Positions 42,729 through 51,117 of a stretch of 64,000 nucleotides of DNA are shown here, piece after piece; position 1 is the first letter of the stretch; each line of letters starts with the position of its first letter. Under the pieces are notes generated by a model that saw only the letters and a program-made list of their open reading frames with translations, ran no database searches and was not told where the DNA came from. This DNA is from Collimonas fungivorans (GTDB lineage: Bacteria; Pseudomonadota; Gammaproteobacteria; Burkholderiales; Burkholderiaceae_D): contig NZ_CP013232.1 in the NCBI RefSeq assembly GCF_001584145.1, positions 1,240,001 through 1,304,000 on the forward strand. Direction: 5' to 3'. Made by a program: the position numbers and the translations under genes.

Positions 42729-43877
42729 TTATTTTGTCACTGTCAGCAGGGTGCGCTTGCCATCCTTGTAGGTGTACAAGGTCAGCGAACCGTCCTTGAT
42801 GTCGCCCTTCGGATCAAAAGCGATATCGCCGGTCACGCCTTTGTAGTGGATCTTGGCCAGCTCAGGCAGATATTTCTTCGGATCGGACGAGCCGGCTTTT
42901 TGCATTGCCGACACCATCGCCATCAGCGCATCGTATTCGTACGGTGCGTAGATCACGACTTCCTGGTTGAACTTCTTCTGATAAGCCACCTTGAAAGCTT
43001 CCAGCGCAGCCTTGCCTGCATCCGGCACACCGCCGGCTTCAGCGCAGACTACCTGGTCGTCTTTCAGGCCAGCGCCGGCCAGCTTGGCCAGCTCGGTGGT
43101 GCACAGGCCGTCGCCGCCCATGAACTTGGCCTTGATGCCCAGCTGGTCCATCTGGCGCAGCATCGGACCGCCGACAGCATCCATGCCGCCGAAGAAGATC
43201 ACGTCTGGATTCTTGGCCTTGATCGAAGTCAGGATGGCGTTGAAGTCAGTCGCCTTATCGTTGGTGAACTGCGTCGCCACGATAGTAGCGCCGGCCTTCT
43301 TGGCGCTCTTGGTGAACTCTTCTGCAACGCCCTGGCCGTAGGCGGTACGGTCATCGATCACGGCAATATTCTTGCCCTTCAGGGTGTTGACCGCATAGCG
43401 ACCCAGGGTGCCGCCCAGCTGGCCATCGTTGGCGACCACGCGGAATGCCGTGTTGAAGCCTTGCTGGGTGTATTTCGGATTGGTGGCGGAAGGCGAGATT
43501 TGCGGAATGCCGGCGTCGAAATAGATCTTCGATGCAGGAATCGTGGTGCCGGAATTCATGTGGCCGATAACACCCTTGACCTTGGCATCCACCAGTTTCT
43601 GCGCAGCCGCGGTTCCTTGCTTCGGATCGGAGGCATCATCTTCGGAAGCCAACACGAAAGTCACTTTTTTGCCGCCGATCAGAGTGCCCTTGGCATTCAA
43701 TTCATCGATTGCCATCTTGGCGCCGTTTTCATTGTCCTTGCCTATGTGCGCGTTAGGACCTGTGAGCGGGCTGACCTGGCCGATGGTGACTACTTCTTGT
43801 GCCGAAGCCGAGCCAGCAAAGGCGAAAGCCATGGCAATTGCACCGGCCAACGGAATCAATTTGATCTTGTTCTGCAT
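42729..43877 (-). CDS. Branched-chain amino acid ABC substrate-binding protein (LivK-like, C)
   Basis: A 382-residue member with a signal peptide ending GSASA. It shares EDDASDPKQGTAAAQKLVD, IGHMNSGTTIPASKIYFDAG and TAYGQGVAEEFTKSAKKAG. Copies B and C are closer to each other than to A. AGGAGG lies 6 bases before the ATG. It is the promoter-proximal copy next to the divergent Lrp-family regulator, which may control it. Typical ligands of the family are leucine, isoleucine and valine, but related proteins bind amides or aromatic acids. Confidence 0.92.
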   Translation of the reverse strand: MQNKIKLIPLAGAIAMAFAFAGSASAQEVVTIGQVSPLTGPNAHIGKDNENGAKMAIDELNAKGTLIGGKKVTFVLASEDDASDPKQGTAAAQKLVDAKVKGVIGHMNSGTTIPASKIYFDAGIPQISPSATNPKYTQQGFNTAFRVVANDGQLGGTLGRYAVNTLKGKNIAVIDDRTAYGQGVAEEFTKSAKKAGATIVATQFTNDKATDFNAILTSIKAKNPDVIFFGGMDAVGGPMLRQMDQLGIKAKFMGGDGLCTTELAKLAGAGLKDDQVVCAEAGGVPDAGKAALEAFKVAYQKKFNQEVVIYAPYEYDALMAMVSAMQKAGSSDPKKYLPELAKIHYKGVTGDIAFDPKGDIKDGSLTLYTYKDGKRTLLTVTK

Positions 43878-43972
43878 GAATGTCCTCCTGAGGATTTAAA
43901 ATAAAACAATCTAATTACAGTTTCACCGTCCGCTGCTTATTTGTTATTTATTCGAACTTGTCCGAATAAGGC

Positions 43973-43984
43973 AACGTTACAACA
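43973..43984 (-). promoter_or_regulatory. Shared 12-mer upstream of LivK-like gene C
   Basis: The third identical AACGTTACAACA, 96 bases before the ATG. A likely promoter on the minus strand reads TTGCAA then TATGTT about 20 bases on. This site also lies about 80 bases from the divergent Lrp-family start. Confidence 0.65.
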
Positions 43985-44064
43985 TAAAAAACGCTTCGCA
44001 TAGCGGTTTTTGCGAATTCTTAACACAGCTTATGTGTCCCCACTGCAGCCCTTGATCCCTTGGC

Positions 44065-44574
44065 ATGAGCAAACATCACACCCTAGATAAAGTTGACCGC
44101 AAGCTGCTTAACTTGCTGCAGCGCGACAATCAAATGCCGACCCGCACCCTGGCCGACAAAGCCCACATTTCCCAGCCGACCTGCCTGCGTCGCCTGCGCG
44201 ACTTGCGCGAGGCCGGCATCATCAGCGCCGACGTCTCGCTGGTCGATCCATTTGCGCTCGGCTACGGCATGCTGGCCTTCCTCGAAATCTCGCTGAACCA
44301 CCAGTCAGACGAGCACATGCAGGAATTCGAGCTGCGCATGAACAAGGAAGCCGAGGTCATGCAATGCTATTTCGTGTCGGGCGATTACGATTATTTCCTG
44401 GTCGTGCACGTGATCGATATGGATGCCTATTATCAGTTCGTGCGCCGGGTCATTTCAGGCTCCGGCAATGTCCGCCATTTCCAGTCTCGTTTCCCCATGA
44501 AGCGCGCCAAGTTCGTGACCCGCGTCGCCTTCGACGAAAAGCCGGCCACGGTCGAGGTGCGCATCGCCAAGTGA
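44065..44574 (+). CDS. Lrp/AsnC-family transcriptional regulator
   Basis: A 169-residue regulator. The N-terminal helix-turn-helix (DRKLLNLLQRDNQMPTRTLA, SQPTCLRRLRDLREAGII) is followed by the RAM/AsnC ligand domain (YFVSGDYDYFLVVHVIDMDA). It is divergent from the LivK-like array and upstream of dadA, which is convergent. Lrp proteins sense amino acids and commonly control uptake and D-amino-acid catabolism, so both neighbours are plausible targets. Confidence 0.93.
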   Translation: MSKHHTLDKVDRKLLNLLQRDNQMPTRTLADKAHISQPTCLRRLRDLREAGIISADVSLVDPFALGYGMLAFLEISLNHQSDEHMQEFELRMNKEAEVMQCYFVSGDYDYFLVVHVIDMDAYYQFVRRVISGSGNVRHFQSRFPMKRAKFVTRVAFDEKPATVEVRIAK

Positions 44575-44666
44575 TGCACTTCAACAGTGCGCCCGGACAA
44601 TAAAAAGGCGGCGCTGCCGATTCCCGCGGATACATACGCAAAAACCGCGCCATGTCCGACCGGACG

Positions 44667-44706
44667 AAAAAAAAGACCGATGCTGTCGCCAGCACCGGTC
44701 TTTTTT
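44667..44706. terminator. Bidirectional terminator between the lrp-type gene and dadA
   Basis: AAGACCGATGCTG and CAGCACCGGTCTT pair with one mismatch around TCGC. A8 on the left and T6 on the right let it serve both convergent genes. Confidence 0.85.
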
Positions 44707-44736
44707 ATCGCCTTGCTACATCAGGCTTGGCAGCAA

Positions 44737-46053
44737 TCATGCTTGCACGGGGCGCGGCAGGATCAACGGCTGCGGCGTTTGCCGCGGCATGCCGGTAAAT
44801 GCGAAATCGACTTCCGGCCGGCGGCCCGAAATGATCTCGGCGATGGCGCGGCCGGAACCGCAGCCCATGGTCCAGCCCAGCGTGCCGTGGCCGGTGTTGA
44901 GGAACAGGTTGCTGATCCTGGTCTTGCCGATATACGGCACGTTGGATGGCGTCATCGGGCGCAGGCCGGTCCAGTAAACCGGATTGTCGTAATCGCAACC
45001 ATCGGGGAACAGCTCGCGGGTGCGGCGCGTAATTGCTTCGCAGCGGGTGGTGTTGAGTTCGCGCGTGTAGCCGTTCAGTTCGCAGGTGCCGGCCACCCGC
45101 AGGCGGTCGCCCAGGCGCGACACCACCAGCTTGTAGCCGTCGTCGGTGAGCGAAACGCTGGGCGCCGCTTCCGGATTGGTGATGCGGTAGGTAGCGGAAT
45201 AACCCTTGCCCGGGTAGATCATCAGTTCGATGCCGAGCGGCTTCAGCAGCGGCGTCGAGAAGCTGCCCATGGCGACCACAAAAGCATCGGCATGCAGCAC
45301 TTCATGGCGGCCGTCGGCATTGATGACCTCGACCCCGGTGATCTTGGCGCCGGCGCCGCTGCCTTCGGTGATCAGGCGAGTGACGCTGGTGTTGTACTGA
45401 AACTTGACGCCGGCTTCGGCGGCCTTGTCAGCCAGGCCGGAGGTGAATTTGTAGACGTCGCCCGATTCATCGGTGGCGGTGAAGTCGCCGCCGACGATCT
45501 TGTCGCGGATGCGCGCCAGAGCCGGTTCGATCCTGACCACTTCGTCGGCGCTGATGGAATCGCGCGGGCAGCCGAGGTCGCGCATCAGTTGCGCGGCAGG
45601 CAGCGAGATGTCGAATTCTTTTTGTTCGGTATAAAAATGCAGGATGCCGCGCGTCAGGCAATCGTAGTCGACGCCGGTTTCGGCGCGCACGGCTTGCAAG
45701 GTCTGGCGGCTGTATTCGCAGATGGCGACGATCTGGCGGATATTGTCGTTGGTGCGGGCCGGGGTGCATTCGCGCAGGAAATTCAGCGCCCATTTCCATT
45801 GCAGCCATTCCGGACGGAAGCGGTACAGCAGCGGCGCATCTTCCTGCCCCAGCCATTTCAGCACCTTCAGCGGCGCCTGCGGATTGGCCCAGGGTTCGGC
45901 ATGCGACACCGAAATCTGGCAACCGTTGGCAAAACTGGTCTCTTGCGCCGCGCCGGGCTGGCGTTCGATCACTGTCACGTCGTGACCTTCCTTGTTCAGG
46001 AACCATGCAGAACTTGTTCCGATAACGCCAGCGCCCAATACAATTACTTTCAT
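44737..46053 (-). CDS. dadA: D-amino acid dehydrogenase small subunit
   Basis: A 438-residue FAD-dependent DAO-fold enzyme that oxidises D-amino acids, above all D-alanine, to 2-oxo acids and feeds electrons to the respiratory chain. The dinucleotide motif GAGVIG is at residues 7-12, then ERQPGAAQETSFANGCQIS and TPARTNDNI. The FAD-binding C-terminal signature is YWTGLRPMTPSNVPYIG and GHGTLGWTMGCGSGR. Length matches DadA (about 430). It stands alone, without the alanine racemase dadX, and converges on the Lrp-type regulator. Confidence 0.94.
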   Translation of the reverse strand: MKVIVLGAGVIGTSSAWFLNKEGHDVTVIERQPGAAQETSFANGCQISVSHAEPWANPQAPLKVLKWLGQEDAPLLYRFRPEWLQWKWALNFLRECTPARTNDNIRQIVAICEYSRQTLQAVRAETGVDYDCLTRGILHFYTEQKEFDISLPAAQLMRDLGCPRDSISADEVVRIEPALARIRDKIVGGDFTATDESGDVYKFTSGLADKAAEAGVKFQYNTSVTRLITEGSGAGAKITGVEVINADGRHEVLHADAFVVAMGSFSTPLLKPLGIELMIYPGKGYSATYRITNPEAAPSVSLTDDGYKLVVSRLGDRLRVAGTCELNGYTRELNTTRCEAITRRTRELFPDGCDYDNPVYWTGLRPMTPSNVPYIGKTRISNLFLNTGHGTLGWTMGCGSGRAIAEIISGRRPEVDFAFTGMPRQTPQPLILPRPVQA

Positions 46054-46233
46054 CTCATCTCCAAAAATCGCTGCTTAGTTACTCTCTGATTACTCGCTGC
46101 TGGCTCTCGAGCCACCATTTCAATAGCGCTATTGTAAGAAAACAGAGATTTTTTAGGCGATCAAAATGAGATCTGTTTTTTTTACTTTTATCTACCGTAA
46201 TTCAAAATGTGATTGAAAAACAAAAAATTCAGA

Positions 46234-46650
46234 CTAAATGTTTGTTTTTTTTAATTTGACTAATTCCAGGCTTACCGCACGGGAAATTACCTCGTCCAGG
46301 GTCTGGTGCAAACCTTCCCTGATTTGCGCCGCCATGCCTTCCACCGCGGTCTGCAATACATCCGCCAGGCCGTCGCGCACCCTTTGCTCGATGACAAAAT
46401 CGATGCGGTCCTGCAACTGCTGCAGCACTTTTTCCCTGACCTCCGCTTCCAGCCGCTCCCAGTCGTGCTGGCTCAGGGTGCGCGCCGCAGTTTCTTCCTG
46501 CCGTGCCTTGGGCAGGTCAAAACTGCCGTCGTCGTCCAGCCCGGGCGCGGCCACGGCGGCCGCTTGCGGCGTTTCTATAATGTCGGTCAAAGTCGGCAGC
46601 GGGACAATGACCTCGGTCAATAAAGGAATATTGGCGTCGAGATTACTCAT
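46234..46650 (-). CDS. Uncharacterised acidic/coiled-coil protein next to holC
   Basis: A 138-residue protein I cannot assign. The first half is Pro/Ala-rich and acidic (PLLTEVIVPLPTLTDIIETP). The second half is predicted helical (HDWERLEAEVREKVLQQLQD, VEGMAAQIREGLHQTLDEV). No signal peptide or membrane helix is seen. It starts 17 bases after the holC stop, with AGAGGA 7 bases before the ATG, so it is probably co-transcribed with holC. The frame is open further upstream, but that part lies within holC. A role in DNA replication is only suggested by position. Confidence 0.7.
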   Translation of the reverse strand: MSNLDANIPLLTEVIVPLPTLTDIIETPQAAAVAAPGLDDDGSFDLPKARQEETAARTLSQHDWERLEAEVREKVLQQLQDRIDFVIEQRVRDGLADVLQTAVEGMAAQIREGLHQTLDEVISRAVSLELVKLKKTNI

Positions 46651-46667
46651 TACGGATTCCTCTATAG

Positions 46668-47090
46668 CTATACGTTGTCGGCGACGAAATGGGTCAGGGG
46701 GTAACCGCGTTGCTGGTAGAAGCGGTAGCGATCGCGGCCGCCAGCCTTGTCGTCGTCGGCCAGCGAGATGATTTCGAACATTCTTTCGAAGCGGGCGAAA
46801 TGCTGTGGCGTCTTGCCGGACAGGTTGATCAGGATCTGGTGATGCGGCCATCCGGTTTCTTCATCGGCGGCCAGGATCACCGGGGTTTGCGCGGCCAGCG
46901 GGTCGCCGGCCCTGACGTGGGGCAGGAAGTCGTGCTCGGAGAATGTCCAGAGCGCGCGGTCGAGTGTCGCCAGATCCTCGCTGCTGCCTAATATGACGAT
47001 CTGGCGTTGGGCCGCGCGCGCTTTACGCACCAGTCGGCAGGTGTACAGGAACTTGTCCGAAATATTGGTGTGAAAGTCGATTTGCGTCAT
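46668..47090 (-). CDS. holC: DNA polymerase III subunit chi
   Basis: A 140-residue clamp-loader accessory protein that links the replicase to single-strand binding protein. The sequence MTQIDFHTNISDKFLYTCRL, then WTFSEHDFLPHVRAGDP and PVILAADEETGWPHHQILIN, is typical of HolC. In many proteobacteria the gene follows pepA; here it follows a DUF4124/glutaredoxin gene with a 27-base gap, which is unusual. Confidence 0.93.
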   Translation of the reverse strand: MTQIDFHTNISDKFLYTCRLVRKARAAQRQIVILGSSEDLATLDRALWTFSEHDFLPHVRAGDPLAAQTPVILAADEETGWPHHQILINLSGKTPQHFARFERMFEIISLADDDKAGGRDRYRFYQQRGYPLTHFVADNV

Positions 47091-47117
47091 GAATGGTATT
47101 GGTAGGGCGGTAGCGTT

Positions 47118-47732
47118 TTAAAAACGGAATCCGGGCGGCGCGTTGCCGGCTGCCGGCGGAGAGTCGCCATTGCTGGCACTGCCGGCGGCCGCTGGGGCGA
47201 TCTTGCCGGGCTCGACAACGGTTGGCGCAGCGGCGACCGGAGCGGCATTGCGATAGGTTTTTGGCAAGCGGCTGGTTTCCGGATAACCGGCGGCTGTCAG
47301 CGCCGCGCCCCAGGCGGGCGAAGAAAAGCCGCTTTCCTTGTTGCGGCCGACTGTCAGTATCGGCAGCTGGTTTTCACTGGTGACCTTGCGCAAGGCGGCA
47401 ATATCTTCATTGCTCTTGACGGTCTTTTCACTGAACGGGATGCCGCGCTCGTTCAGCATTTTGCGGCCATCGTCGCACGGAATGCATTTCTCCGAGCTGT
47501 ACAGAGTGACCGGACTATTCTTGACCGCCTGCGCCAGTTCATAAGGCAAGCCGTCGTTGATGTCGCTGATGCCGGCGCCGGTTTTCTGTTGCGTCACGTT
47601 ACCCTTGGCAGGCGGGATGTCGCTATAGGTAACTTTGCCGTCGGGGCCGGTCGATTTGTACAGTTGCGCTTGCGCGCCGGCGGCCAGCGTCAGCAGAAAA
47701 ACCGTTGCAGCGAATTTAGTCCCAGCTTTCAT
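47118..47732 (-). CDS. Exported DUF4124/glutaredoxin-like protein
   Basis: A 204-residue protein with a signal peptide (residues 1-22, ending GAQA). A DUF4124 segment (LYKSTGPDGKVTYSDIPPAK) is followed by a glutaredoxin-like domain with CIPC (Cys83, Cys86) in VTLYSSEKCIPCDDGRKML, and by GIPFSEKTVKSNEDIAALR. The C-terminal 50 residues are Pro/Ala-rich and disordered. A periplasmic thiol-redox role is likely, with the partner unknown. DUF4124 fusions to glutaredoxin domains are known in betaproteobacteria. Confidence 0.83.
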   Translation of the reverse strand: MKAGTKFAATVFLLTLAAGAQAQLYKSTGPDGKVTYSDIPPAKGNVTQQKTGAGISDINDGLPYELAQAVKNSPVTLYSSEKCIPCDDGRKMLNERGIPFSEKTVKSNEDIAALRKVTSENQLPILTVGRNKESGFSSPAWGAALTAAGYPETSRLPKTYRNAAPVAAAPTVVEPGKIAPAAAGSASNGDSPPAAGNAPPGFRF

Positions 47733-47823
47733 CCTTTTCCCCTATTGTAAGAATCGCCGTTGTACAGCGAAGGTTTGGTAGTGGTATTGCATCGATCCAG
47801 TTGCTTCCTGCTTCTTTGATTAC

Positions 47824-49902
47824 TTATGCCGCCATGCCGCTATGGCGCAGCAAGGCGTCTATGTTCGGTTCGCGTCCGCGGAAAGCCTTGAACGATTCCA
47901 GCGCCGGGCGCGAGCCGCCGACGGCCAGGATTTCGGCGTGGAATTTCTTTCCGGTCTCTGCCGACACCACGTTACCGCCGCGCGAAGCGGCTTCTTCAAA
48001 CGCGCTGTAGGCATCGGCCGACAACACTTCGGCCCATTTGTAGCTGTAATAGCCGGCAGCATAACCGCCGGCGAAAATGTGGCCGAACGAATGCTGGAAG
48101 CGATTGAAGGATGGCGGGCTGATGACCGCGATCTTGCTGCGCACCTGGTTGATCACGTCCTGCACGCTTTGGCTGCCATACGGATCATAATCGTCGTGCA
48201 AGCGCATGTCGAACAGGGAAAACTCGACCTGGCGCAAAGCCTGCAGCCCGGACTGGAAATTCTTGGCGGCGGTCATCTTGTCGAACAGCGCGCGCGGCAA
48301 CGGTGCGCCGCTGTCCGCTTCCGATGTCATGTGCTGCAGGACATCCCACTCCCAGCAGAAATTCTCCATGAACTGCGAAGGCAGTTCGACCGCATCCCAC
48401 TCGACGCCGGAAATGCCGGAGACGCCGATCTCGTCGACCTGGGTCAGCATGTGGTGCAAACCGTGGCCGAACTCGTGGAACAGGGTGATCACTTCGTCAT
48501 GGGTAAACAAAGCGGGTTTGGTCGCGCCGTTGACTGTCGCCGGCGCCGTGAAGTTGCAGGTCAGGTAGGCAATCGGGGTCTGGATTTCGCTGCCGAGGCG
48601 GCGCCGGGCGCGCGCGTCGTCCATCCATGCGCCGCCGCGCTTGCCGTTGCGGGCATACAGGTCGAGGTAAAACTGGCCGATCAGCTTGCCGTCTTTCTGG
48701 ATCCGGAAAAACTTGACGTCGGGGTGCCACACCGCAGCCTGGTCGGCGCTGATGTCGACTGAAAACAGTTTCTGCACCAGCTGGAACAAGCCTGCGACTA
48801 CCACCGGTTCCGGGAAATACTGTTTCACTTCCTGCTCTGAGAAAGCATAGCGCTGTTCGCGCAGCTTTTCCGCGGCATACGCCAGGTCCCAGGCTTCCAG
48901 CGCGGCCAGGTCCAGCTGTTCCGCGGCGAACGCCCGCAGCTCCGCCAGGTCCTGCTCGGCAAATGGACGGGCGCGCTGGCCCAGGTCTTCCAGGAAGTGC
49001 ATCACTTCGGCCGGGGTCTTGGCCATCTTGCGCACCAGCGACAGCTCGGCGTAATTCTTGAAGCCCAGCAGTTTCGCTTCTTCATTACGCAAACGCAGGA
49101 TCTCGACGATGTTGGCGCTGTTGTCCCATTCCGGCTTTTCGCCCAGTTCGGAAGCCTTGGTGGCATTGGCGCGATAGATTTTTTCGCGCAGGGCACGGTT
49201 ATCCGCATATTGCAGGATCGGGAAATAAGACGGGAAATGCAGCGTAAATTTGTAGCCCGCCTTGCCGTCCTGCTCGGCGGCAGCGCGCGCCGCCTGGCGC
49301 ACATCGTCCGGCAGCCCGGCCAGTTCGGTTTCGTCGTCGACAAACAGGCCGTAGGCATTGGTGGCGTCGAGGATGTTTTCCGAGAAGCGGGTGGTCAGCG
49401 CTGCGTGTTTTTCCTGGATTTCGGCGAAGCGAGCCTTTTTGGCCGGCGCCAGCTCGGCGCCGCCCAGCCTGAAATCACGCAGGGCGTTGTTGACGATCTT
49501 GCGGCGCGCCTCCGACAGCTCGGCAAAGTCGAGATTGTTCTTGATGGCCTTGTATTTGTCGAACAAGGCCAGGTTTTGCGCCAGCGCGGTCCAGAATTCG
49601 ATCAGTTTCGGCTGGTTTTCGTTATACGCGGCGCGCAGGTCCGGCGTGTCGGCTACCGCATTCAGATGGCTGACAATGCCCCAGGCCCGGCCCAGCTTCT
49701 CCGTCACATGTTCCAGCGGGACGACAAAATTGTCCCAGGTGACGGCGTCGGTCGAGGCTTCCAGCAAGGTCACCACGGTATGCGCCTGCTGCAGCAGCGC
49801 CGCGATGGCCGGACTGATGTCGGCCGGCTTGATCTGGTCGAATTTGGCCAGGCCGGTAAAGTCGAGCAGGGGATTGCTGGTCTTGGTTGCGGTAGATGTC
49901 AT
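47824..49902 (-). CDS. prlC: Oligopeptidase A (M3 family metallopeptidase)
   Basis: A 692-residue cytoplasmic zinc endopeptidase that degrades short peptides, including cleaved signal peptides. The zinc motif HEFGH lies in TLFHEFGHGLHHMLTQ, and SQFMENFCWEWDVL and FGHIFAGGYAAGYYSYKWAEVL are M3A hallmarks. Length is close to E. coli PrlC (680). The ATG at 49902 lies just 5 bases after the folD stop, so folD and prlC form an operon; the longer open frame upstream lies inside folD. Confidence 0.94.
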   Translation of the reverse strand: MTSTATKTSNPLLDFTGLAKFDQIKPADISPAIAALLQQAHTVVTLLEASTDAVTWDNFVVPLEHVTEKLGRAWGIVSHLNAVADTPDLRAAYNENQPKLIEFWTALAQNLALFDKYKAIKNNLDFAELSEARRKIVNNALRDFRLGGAELAPAKKARFAEIQEKHAALTTRFSENILDATNAYGLFVDDETELAGLPDDVRQAARAAAEQDGKAGYKFTLHFPSYFPILQYADNRALREKIYRANATKASELGEKPEWDNSANIVEILRLRNEEAKLLGFKNYAELSLVRKMAKTPAEVMHFLEDLGQRARPFAEQDLAELRAFAAEQLDLAALEAWDLAYAAEKLREQRYAFSEQEVKQYFPEPVVVAGLFQLVQKLFSVDISADQAAVWHPDVKFFRIQKDGKLIGQFYLDLYARNGKRGGAWMDDARARRRLGSEIQTPIAYLTCNFTAPATVNGATKPALFTHDEVITLFHEFGHGLHHMLTQVDEIGVSGISGVEWDAVELPSQFMENFCWEWDVLQHMTSEADSGAPLPRALFDKMTAAKNFQSGLQALRQVEFSLFDMRLHDDYDPYGSQSVQDVINQVRSKIAVISPPSFNRFQHSFGHIFAGGYAAGYYSYKWAEVLSADAYSAFEEAASRGGNVVSAETGKKFHAEILAVGGSRPALESFKAFRGREPNIDALLRHSGMAA

Positions 49903-49907
49903 TACAG

Positions 49908-50753
49908 TTACATTCTTTCTGCGGCTTCGATGGTATTGACCAGCAGCATGGTGATGGTCATCGGCCCGACGCCGCCTGGCACCGGGGTGATGTAGCCCGC
50001 CACTTCCTTGGCGTTGGCAAAATCGACATCGCCGCACAGTTTGCCGTTATCGTCGCGGTTCATGCCGACATCGATCACGGCAGCGCCAGGCTTGACCATG
50101 TCGGCGGTGACGATATTGCGCTTGCCGGTAGCCACCACCAGGATGTCGGCCATGCGCGTGTGCAGCCCGAGGTCGCGGGTCTTGGAATTACAGATGGTGA
50201 CGGTGGCGCCGGCCTGCAAGAGCAGCATGGCTTGCGGCTTGCCGACGATATTCGAGGCGCCGACGATCACCGCATGGGCGCCGCGCACCGGGAAGTTGAC
50301 CGATTCCAGCATTTTCATCACGCCGTAAGGAGTACACGGGCGGAACAGCGGCTGGCCGGTCATCAGCAGGCCGGCGTTGCTGATGTGGAAGCCGTCGACG
50401 TCTTTTTCGGCGGCGATGGCTTCGATCACCTTGTGGGCGTCGATATGGGCCGGCAACGGCAACTGCACCAGGATGCCGTTGATCTTCGGATCTTTATTCA
50501 AGGCGTCGATACGCGCCAGCAGGGCCGCTTCGGTCAGGTCGGCATCATATTTTTCCAGCACTGAATACAAGCCGTTGTCTTCGCAAGCCTTGACCTTGTT
50601 GCGCACATACACCTGTGAAGCCGGGCTGTCGCCGACCAGGATCACCGCCAGGCCGGGCTGCTTGCCCTGCGCGGTCAGCGCGGCGGCGCGTTTGGCGACG
50701 TCGGCGCGGAGTTGTTGGGAGAGGAGGTTTCCGTCGATCAGTTGGGCTGGCAT
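49908..50753 (-). CDS. folD: Bifunctional methylenetetrahydrofolate dehydrogenase/cyclohydrolase
   Basis: A 281-residue cytoplasmic enzyme that interconverts 5,10-methylene- and 10-formyl-tetrahydrofolate with NADP. FolD signatures are present: [20 protein letters not shown] with the catalytic Lys, [12 protein letters not shown], and [15 protein letters not shown] [17 protein letters not shown], as well as [14 protein letters not shown]. The start MPAQLIDGN gives the usual length, although the frame is open 79 codons further. It links one-carbon metabolism in the window to formate only in a general sense. Confidence 0.96.
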   Translation of the reverse strand: MPAQLIDGNLLSQQLRADVAKRAAALTAQGKQPGLAVILVGDSPASQVYVRNKVKACEDNGLYSVLEKYDADLTEAALLARIDALNKDPKINGILVQLPLPAHIDAHKVIEAIAAEKDVDGFHISNAGLLMTGQPLFRPCTPYGVMKMLESVNFPVRGAHAVIVGASNIVGKPQAMLLLQAGATVTICNSKTRDLGLHTRMADILVVATGKRNIVTADMVKPGAAVIDVGMNRDDNGKLCGDVDFANAKEVAGYITPVPGGVGPMTITMLLVNTIEAAERM

Positions 50754-51117
50754 AGTAGAGGCAATGAAAATTGAAAGCAAAGCAGGATTATAAGGGGTGC
50801 GCGCGCCGAAGACTGCGTCGGTGGCGTGTTGCCGTGTGGAAATTTGCGAATATTTGCAGTTTATTTCTTGCCGACCCGTTCTTGCCGGCCCGCGCGCATC
50901 CACCAGGAATTGCCGATTTGATAAAACCAGGCCTCGCCCAGCGTACTTCCTGAGCTCGCGGCCGATTGTAAATTGCTGTCCAGCCGACATCCGACGCGTT
51001 CTTTCATTTTCGGCTATTCTCGCCTTCTACGACATCTGCATGTCACCGACCATGCCCGAAATAATGCAACAGGCGGCCGCATGGCAGAGCTGACAAATTT
51101 GAAAAAAGGATGCTGAA
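50754..51117. other. Intergenic region between folD and gshA
   Basis: This 364-base divergent spacer should hold promoters for folD-prlC and gshA. No credible small gene, RNA or long hairpin was seen. AAAAAAGGA just before 51118 is the gshA ribosome binding site. Confidence 0.5.
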
